From assembly GCA_030424955.1 (NCBI GenBank), contig JAUHVS010000348.1:1-6483 (forward strand): a DNA stretch of 6,483 nt, in the 5' to 3' direction. Each line of letters opens with the position of its first letter. Position 1 is the stretch's first letter. Of the stretch, positions 1 to 6,483 are shown piece by piece. Below the pieces are notes generated by a model. The model was not told the DNA's origin. It did no database searches and saw only the letters and a list, made by a program, of their open reading frames with translations. Source of the stretch: a bacterium. Lineage in GTDB: Bacteria; Myxococcota_A; Bradymonadia; UBA7976; UBA1532. Both the position numbers and the translations under genes were made by a program.

Positions 1-3159
<3,159 letters not shown>

Positions 3160-3182
3160 GCCCCACCTGACCCCTGCCTGCC

Positions 3183-3211
3183 GGGCGCCTGGGCCCTGAC
3201 CCAGGTGGCCC
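3183..3211 (+). terminator. Strong hairpin after the large secreted-protein gene
   Basis: Bases 3183-3193 pair with 3200-3211: 11 base pairs (one G-U, one bulged G at 3208) around a six-base loop (3194-3199). The hairpin starts 24 bases after the TAA stop. No T-run follows, so it does not have the classic intrinsic form; it could be an RNA 3'-end stabiliser or an L-shaped/Rho-assisted terminator. The placement makes a terminator role likely. Confidence 0.5.
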
Positions 3212-3284
3212 TGCACGCGGCCCCCCCTGCCGCCTCGGCGGGCGCCGGGCCGACCCCCTCCCCCCTCACGGAGCCGGCCAACGC

Positions 3285-3308
3285 GCCCTCCGGGCCTCGC
3301 CTGTTTTT
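3285..3308 (+). terminator. Weak hairpin followed by T5
   Basis: A 4-bp GC stem (3285-3288 with 3292-3295, three-base loop) is followed eight bases later by T5 (3304-3308). The T5 is the only T-run in this gap. The stem is short and not adjacent to the T-run, so this is a weak candidate. The T-run may equally be part of the upstream region of the ADH promoter. Confidence 0.2.
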
Positions 3309-3334
3309 GGGCGCCCATGCGCGGCCCTGTGCCG

Positions 3335-3340
3335 TATCAT
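3335..3340 (+). promoter_or_regulatory. Possible -10 box for the ADH-ALDH unit
   Basis: TATCAT is the best -10-like hexamer in the AT-poor gap and would place a transcription start near 3347, about 30 bases before the ADH start codon. No good -35 lies at normal spacing: TTGGGC at 3307-3312 is 22 bases away, too far. This is a weak call based on position. Confidence 0.2.
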
Positions 3341-3376
3341 CCCCGGCGGTCGAGCACCCCTGACCCCGAGGCCATC

Positions 3377-4561
3377 ATGTCTGTGAAGCAGTACAACTTC
3401 CCGACCCGCATCCGCTTTGGTGCGGGCGCCCGCCACGAGCTGGGCCAGACCCTGCAGGCGGCAGGGGCCACGCGCCCGCTGTTCGTCACCGATCGCGGCG
3501 TCGCCGCCCTGGGCTGGTTCGGCGCCCTCGTGGACAGCGTGCGCGGCGCCTTCGACGTGGCGGTGTTCAGCGACATGGGCGGCAACCCCGTGCTCGCCGA
3601 CGTGGACGCCGGCACCGCCGCGGCCCGCGCCCACGGCTGCGACGCCATCATCGCCGTGGGGGGGGGCGCGCCCCTCGACGTCGCCAAGGCTGTCATGCTC
3701 ATGCAGCGCTACGACGGCCACCTGTGGGACTACGAGGACGGGCTGCCCGAGTTTCCCGCCGACGACCACGCCCTCGCCTTCCTGGTGGCCATCCCCACCA
3801 CCGCCGGCACCGGCAGCGAGGTGGGCCGCAGCTCGGTGATCAGCACCGACGACACCCACCAGAAGAAGATCATCTTCACCCCCCGCCTGCTGCCCCCGGT
3901 GGTGCTGGCCGATCCCGAGCTGACCCTGGGGCTGCCCGCGCACCTGACGGCCGCCACCGGCATCGACGCGCTCACCCACCTGGTCGAGGCGTTCCTGGCC
4001 AAGGGCCACCACGCCATGGCCGACGGCATCGCCCTGGAGGGCGTGCGCCTGGTGGCCGCCGCCCTCGCGCCGGCGGTCGAGTTTGCCCGCCGCGGCCACG
4101 GCAGCCTGAGCCCGGCGGAGCAGGCCGAGCACCTGCAGGCCCGCGCGCACATGCTCGAGGCGAGCATGATGGGCGCCACGGCGTTCCAGAAGGGCCTGGG
4201 GGCCGTGCACTCCTGCGCCCACGCCCTGTCCACCGTATGTGACACCCACCACGGCCTGGCCAACGCGCTGATGTTCGCGCCGGTGCTGCGGTTCAACTTC
4301 GAGGTCGTGCCCGAGCGGCTGCTGCGGCTGGCCCGGGTCATCGACCCCGCGGCCACCGACGGCGCCGCCTTCATCGACTGGGTCGAGGCCCTCAAGGCGC
4401 AGGTGGGCATCCCCCCCACCCTGGGCGCGGCGGGCATCCCCGCCGACGCCATCGAGGCCCTCATCCCCGTCGCCATGGCCGACGGCTGCCACCCGAGCAA
4501 CCCCCGCGCGGTGACCCCCGACGACTTCCGCCGCTTCTACCAGGAGGCCTTCGCCCCATGA
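3377..4561 (+). CDS. Iron-containing (group III) NAD(P)-dependent alcohol dehydrogenase
   Basis: 394 residues, normal for the family. It catalyses reversible oxidation of a primary alcohol or hydroxyacid to an aldehyde with NAD(P), in the cytoplasm. The coenzyme motif GGGAPLDVAK (residues 95-104) has Ala where the family often has Ser. The family motif IPTTAGTGSE follows. Metal ligands, placed by comparison with E. coli FucO, are D197 and H201 (GIDALTHLVEAF), H278 (AVHSCAHALS) and H292 (THHGLANA); the second-shell catalytic His is H282. Start ATG 3377 is chosen because GAGG (3368-3371) lies five bases upstream and the protein then begins MSVKQYNFPTRIRFGAG, the usual N-terminus; an in-frame ATG at 3317 would add 20 atypical residues. 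It is coupled to the ALDH gene by an ATGA overlap. The substrate is not readable; 4-hydroxybutyrate, short-chain alcohol or a diol are options. A G9 run (3658-3666) lies in the coenzyme motif. Confidence 0.95.
   Translation: MSVKQYNFPTRIRFGAGARHELGQTLQAAGATRPLFVTDRGVAALGWFGALVDSVRGAFDVAVFSDMGGNPVLADVDAGTAAARAHGCDAIIAVGGGAPLDVAKAVMLMQRYDGHLWDYEDGLPEFPADDHALAFLVAIPTTAGTGSEVGRSSVISTDDTHQKKIIFTPRLLPPVVLADPELTLGLPAHLTAATGIDALTHLVEAFLAKGHHAMADGIALEGVRLVAAALAPAVEFARRGHGSLSPAEQAEHLQARAHMLEASMMGATAFQKGLGAVHSCAHALSTVCDTHHGLANALMFAPVLRFNFEVVPERLLRLARVIDPAATDGAAFIDWVEALKAQVGIPPTLGAAGIPADAIEALIPVAMADGCHPSNPRAVTPDDFRRFYQEAFAP
4542..4547 (+). promoter_or_regulatory. Shine-Dalgarno for the aldehyde dehydrogenase
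   Basis: AGGAGG, a perfect anti-16S match, lies inside the last codons of the ADH gene, 10 bases before ATG 4558. This spacing is slightly long but workable. It supports the ATGA-overlapping start and independent re-initiation or coupled translation of the second gene. Confidence 0.7.
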
Positions 4562-5934
4562 GCACCCTCGACCGCCACGATCCCGCGACCGGGGCCGCCC
4601 GCCCGCCCCTCGCGTGCGACGACGCGGCCGCCGTCGCCGCCGCCTACCAGCGCGCCCGGGCCGCCCAGCCCGCCTGGGCCGCGCGCCCGTTCGCCGAGCG
4701 CCACGCCATCCTCAGCCGCTTCCGCGACCTGCTGGCGGCCGAGGCCGACGCCCTGGGCGCCGTGCAGTCCGCCGAGACGGGCAAGCCCATCAAGCAGGCC
4801 CGCGGCGAGGTCGGCGCCACCCCGGGCCGGGTCGGCTGGTTCCTGGATCGCGCCGAGGCGCTCCTGAGCACCGAGGTGCGCGCCGACGCCCCCGGCATGG
4901 TCGAGAAGACCACCTGGGAGCCCCTGGGCGTGCTCGCCAACATCAGCGCCTGGAACTACCCCTGGTTCGTGGGCACCAACGTGTATGTGCCGGCGCTGCT
5001 GGCGGGCAACGCGGTGCTCTACAAGCCCTCGGAGTTCGCCGCCGACACCGGCGCCGCCATGGGCGATCTGCTGCACCGCGCGGGCGTGCCGGCCGACGTG
5101 TTCCAGGTCATCCAGGGCGGCGGCGCCACGGGCGCGGCCCTGCTCGATCAGCCCATCGACGGCGTGTACTTCACCGGCAGCCACGCCACGGGCGTGCGCA
5201 TCGCGCAGGCGGCGGCCGCCAAGCTGATCCCCGTGCAGCTCGAGCTCGGCGGCAAGGACCCCGCCTATGCGGCCGAGGACGTCGATCCTGCGGCCACCGC
5301 CGCCGGGCTGGCGGACGGCGCCTTCTACAACGCGGGCCAGAGCTGCTGCGCCGTCGAGCGCATCTACGTGCACGCCGACATCTACGACGCCTTCGTCGCG
5401 GCCTTCGTGGCCGAGGTGAAGGGCTTCACCCGTGGCGCGCCCAGCGACCCCGACACCTACCTGGGGCCGCTGACCCGCCAGCCGCAGCTCGCGGTGCTCC
5501 AGGCCCAGGTCGAGGACGCCGTCGCCAAGGGCGCCCGGGTGCTCACCGGCGGCGCCGCCATCGACGGGCCCGGCTGGTACTTCGCGCCCACGGTGCTGGT
5601 GGACGTCGATCACAGCATGGCGGTCATGCGCGAGGAGAGCTTCGGGCCCATCATCGGCATCCAGAAGGTCGCCGACGACGCCGAGGCCATCCGCCTGATG
5701 AACGACACCGAGTACGGCCTGACCGCGGCGGTCTACACCCGCGACCAGGCCCGCGCCGAGGCCATCCTGGGCGCCCTCGACACCGGCAGCGCGTACTGGA
5801 ACTGCTGCGACCGGGTCAGCCCCCGCCTGGAGTGGACGGGCCGCGGACACTCCGGCGTCGGCAGCACCCTGGGCGACGTGGGCATCCGCGCCTTCACCCG
5901 CCCGCGGGGCTGGCACCTGCGCTCGCCCGCCTGA
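4558..5934 (+). CDS. NAD(P)-dependent aldehyde dehydrogenase (ALDH superfamily)
   Basis: 458 residues, at the short end of the family and close to the E. coli Sad-type succinate-semialdehyde dehydrogenase size. It oxidises an aldehyde to a carboxylate through a Cys thioester. Visible residues: N133 in SAWNYP (oxyanion hole), K156 in YKPSE (coenzyme ribose), FTGS 205-208, E229 in LELGGKD (general base), C263 in GQSC (nucleophile) and E359/E360 in EESFGPI (nicotinamide ribose). The start overlaps the ADH stop and has AGGAGG upstream, so the pair likely forms an alcohol-aldehyde-acid route. Oddities: Cys264 sits next to the catalytic Cys; a second Cys pair (416-417) follows YWN; and the usual PFGG-x-K-x-SG C-terminal motif is replaced by WTGRGHSG (426-433). 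This suggests a distinct subfamily, and I cannot assign a substrate. A semialdehyde or short aldehyde is inference. Confidence 0.94.
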   Translation: MSTLDRHDPATGAARPPLACDDAAAVAAAYQRARAAQPAWAARPFAERHAILSRFRDLLAAEADALGAVQSAETGKPIKQARGEVGATPGRVGWFLDRAEALLSTEVRADAPGMVEKTTWEPLGVLANISAWNYPWFVGTNVYVPALLAGNAVLYKPSEFAADTGAAMGDLLHRAGVPADVFQVIQGGGATGAALLDQPIDGVYFTGSHATGVRIAQAAAAKLIPVQLELGGKDPAYAAEDVDPAATAAGLADGAFYNAGQSCCAVERIYVHADIYDAFVAAFVAEVKGFTRGAPSDPDTYLGPLTRQPQLAVLQAQVEDAVAKGARVLTGGAAIDGPGWYFAPTVLVDVDHSMAVMREESFGPIIGIQKVADDAEAIRLMNDTEYGLTAAVYTRDQARAEAILGALDTGSAYWNCCDRVSPRLEWTGRGHSGVGSTLGDVGIRAFTRPRGWHLRSPA

Positions 5935-5950
5935 CCGCCTGATCCGGCGG
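5935..5950 (+). other. Small hairpin directly after the ALDH stop
   Basis: Bases 5935-5939 pair with 5946-5950 (5 GC pairs) around a six-base loop, starting immediately after TGA 5932-5934. Short, and with no T-run. It may be chance in such GC-rich DNA or may work together with the next hairpin. Confidence 0.25.
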
Positions 5951-5953
5951 CCC

Positions 5954-5979
5954 GCCGCGGCCAACGCCTGCGCCGCGGC
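5954..5979 (+). terminator. GC hairpin in the gap after the ALDH gene
   Basis: Bases 5954-5961 pair perfectly with 5972-5979 (8 base pairs, built on two copies of CCGCGG) around a ten-base loop. It is followed by a mildly T-containing stretch (5981-5992) but no true T-run. It could end or attenuate the ADH-ALDH transcript. If it does not terminate, the next gene is likely co-transcribed, since no clear promoter fits in the remaining bases before 6016. Confidence 0.4.
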
Positions 5980-6005
5980 ATCCTGTTGCCTTGCCCCCCA
6001 GCGCC

Positions 6006-6010
6006 AGGAG
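6006..6010 (+). promoter_or_regulatory. Shine-Dalgarno for the 3'-terminal gene
   Basis: AGGAG lies five bases before ATG 6016, which fixes the start of the last gene. Confidence 0.7.
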
Positions 6011-6015
6011 CCCCC

Positions 6016-6483
6016 ATGAGTCATCCCCAGATCGCCAGCGGCTTGCTGCGCCTCGTGCAGGACGGCGGCAGCCACAACAGCCTGGTGGTGCAGGGCCGCG
6101 CCGGCTACGTGCTGTTCACCGGGCGGCGGGGCGATCCCACGCTCACGGTGCAGGTGGCGGCGGGCAAGCAGCTCGACGAGGGCGTCAAGATCGACGACGC
6201 GCAGCACCAGCGGCTGTATGAGCGGGGCTTCCGCCGCGGCACCCTGGCCGACAACCACGCGCTCGTGCTGACCCTCGGCGGGCCGGAGGCCGCCGGCGGC
6301 CTGGCGGACGAGGCCCTGACCTGGCTGCAGCAGACCTACGGCGAGGCCGGCCCCCCCGTGGTGGACTTCGTGCCCGGCGACGTGGATCCCACCGAGAACC
6401 CGCGCCTCGTGGAGCTCATGACGGCGCTGGGCAAGAACCGCGACATGAAGACCCGGCGGCGGCTGTGGATGGCGGCGGTCAAC
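6016..6483 (+). CDS. Unrecognised protein, possibly YbjN/TY-Chap-like, 3'-truncated
   Basis: The first 156 codons of a gene that runs off the window; the frame stays open to the last base. ATG 6016 has AGGAG five bases upstream. The protein starts MSHPQIASGLLRLVQDGG, with no signal peptide or membrane segment, so it is probably cytoplasmic. A strand-like part (SLVVQGRAGYVLFTGRR, then LTVQVAAGKQL) is followed by HQRLYERGFRRG, NHALVLTL and a helix ending LTWLQQTYGE. The order 'own strand, small-molecule-like strand, LxxxGF, N-x-h, helix ending near TYG' faintly resembles the YbjN/T3SS-chaperone-like (TY-Chap) domains, which bind peptides or partner proteins; this is a guess from pattern memory. 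The last visible part (MTALGKNRDMKTRRRLW) is basic and polar. It lies 81 bases after the ALDH gene; a link to aldehyde metabolism is not supported by its sequence. Confidence 0.8.
   Translation, partial: MSHPQIASGLLRLVQDGGSHNSLVVQGRAGYVLFTGRRGDPTLTVQVAAGKQLDEGVKIDDAQHQRLYERGFRRGTLADNHALVLTLGGPEAAGGLADEALTWLQQTYGEAGPPVVDFVPGDVDPTENPRLVELMTALGKNRDMKTRRRLWMAAVN

Noticed and set aside
3317..3376. ATG 3317 as the start of the ADH
   Set aside because: It would add 20 Pro/Arg/Ser-rich residues not usual for the family, has no good Shine-Dalgarno, and would place the candidate -10 box inside the gene. ATG 3377 has GAGG at five bases and the normal N-terminus.
3160..3376. A small RNA or riboswitch in the 217-base gap
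   Set aside because: Apart from the hairpins listed, there is no recognisable riboswitch core or conserved RNA motif, and GC-rich DNA yields chance stems.
3266..4492. A 408-codon open frame on the minus strand opposite the ADH gene
   Set aside because: Its translation is a low-complexity Gly/His/Val/Ala-rich string with no family motifs. Long antisense frames are expected in very GC-rich coding DNA, and the + strand encodes a complete Fe-ADH.
4537..6258. A 573-codon open frame on the minus strand opposite the ALDH gene
   Set aside because: It is a shadow of the ALDH codons (Gly/Ala/Val/His repetitive composition), spans two + strand genes and their gap, and shows no recognisable domain.

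Overview
The window is very GC-rich (by eye about 70% or more, with strong G/C preference at third codon positions). It carries four genes, all on the + strand and closely packed. The first is a giant cysteine-rich secreted-type protein built from MopE-like repeats, 'Myxococcus cysteine-rich' (DUF4215-type) repeats and an SRCR domain. That combination is typical of Myxococcota and related former Deltaproteobacteria (myxobacteria, Bradymonadales-like lineages and their metagenome bins). The assignment rests on domain style and base composition, not on a marker gene.

Layout: (1) Positions 1-3159 hold the 3' part (1052 codons) of a mosaic extracellular protein whose start lies upstream of the window. 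(2) Positions 3160-3376 are non-coding, with a strong hairpin just after the stop, a second weak hairpin/T-run and a weak promoter-like box. (3) Positions 3377-4561 encode an iron-containing (group III) alcohol dehydrogenase with all four metal-binding residues. (4) Positions 4558-5934 encode an NAD(P)-dependent aldehyde dehydrogenase whose start codon overlaps the preceding stop (ATGA). (5) Positions 5935-6015 are a short gap with two GC hairpins. (6) From 6016 to the window end is the first 156 codons of an unrecognised protein, faintly like YbjN/TY-Chap-type chaperone domains.

The ADH and ALDH form a translationally coupled pair that could carry a primary alcohol through its aldehyde to the carboxylic acid, or do the reductive half in reverse. 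The substrate cannot be read from the sequence. The upstream mosaic protein looks like a separate transcription unit involved in surface binding or adhesion. The last gene may be read through from the ADH-ALDH unit or may be independent.

The points most worth a second look are the domain mosaic of the large protein, with an SRCR domain and at least three conserved-looking but unnamed modules; the recently duplicated repeat DNA inside it; the unusual C-terminal motif of the ALDH; and a nine-G run inside the coenzyme-binding motif of the ADH. No mobile element, CRISPR array, tRNA or rRNA was seen.
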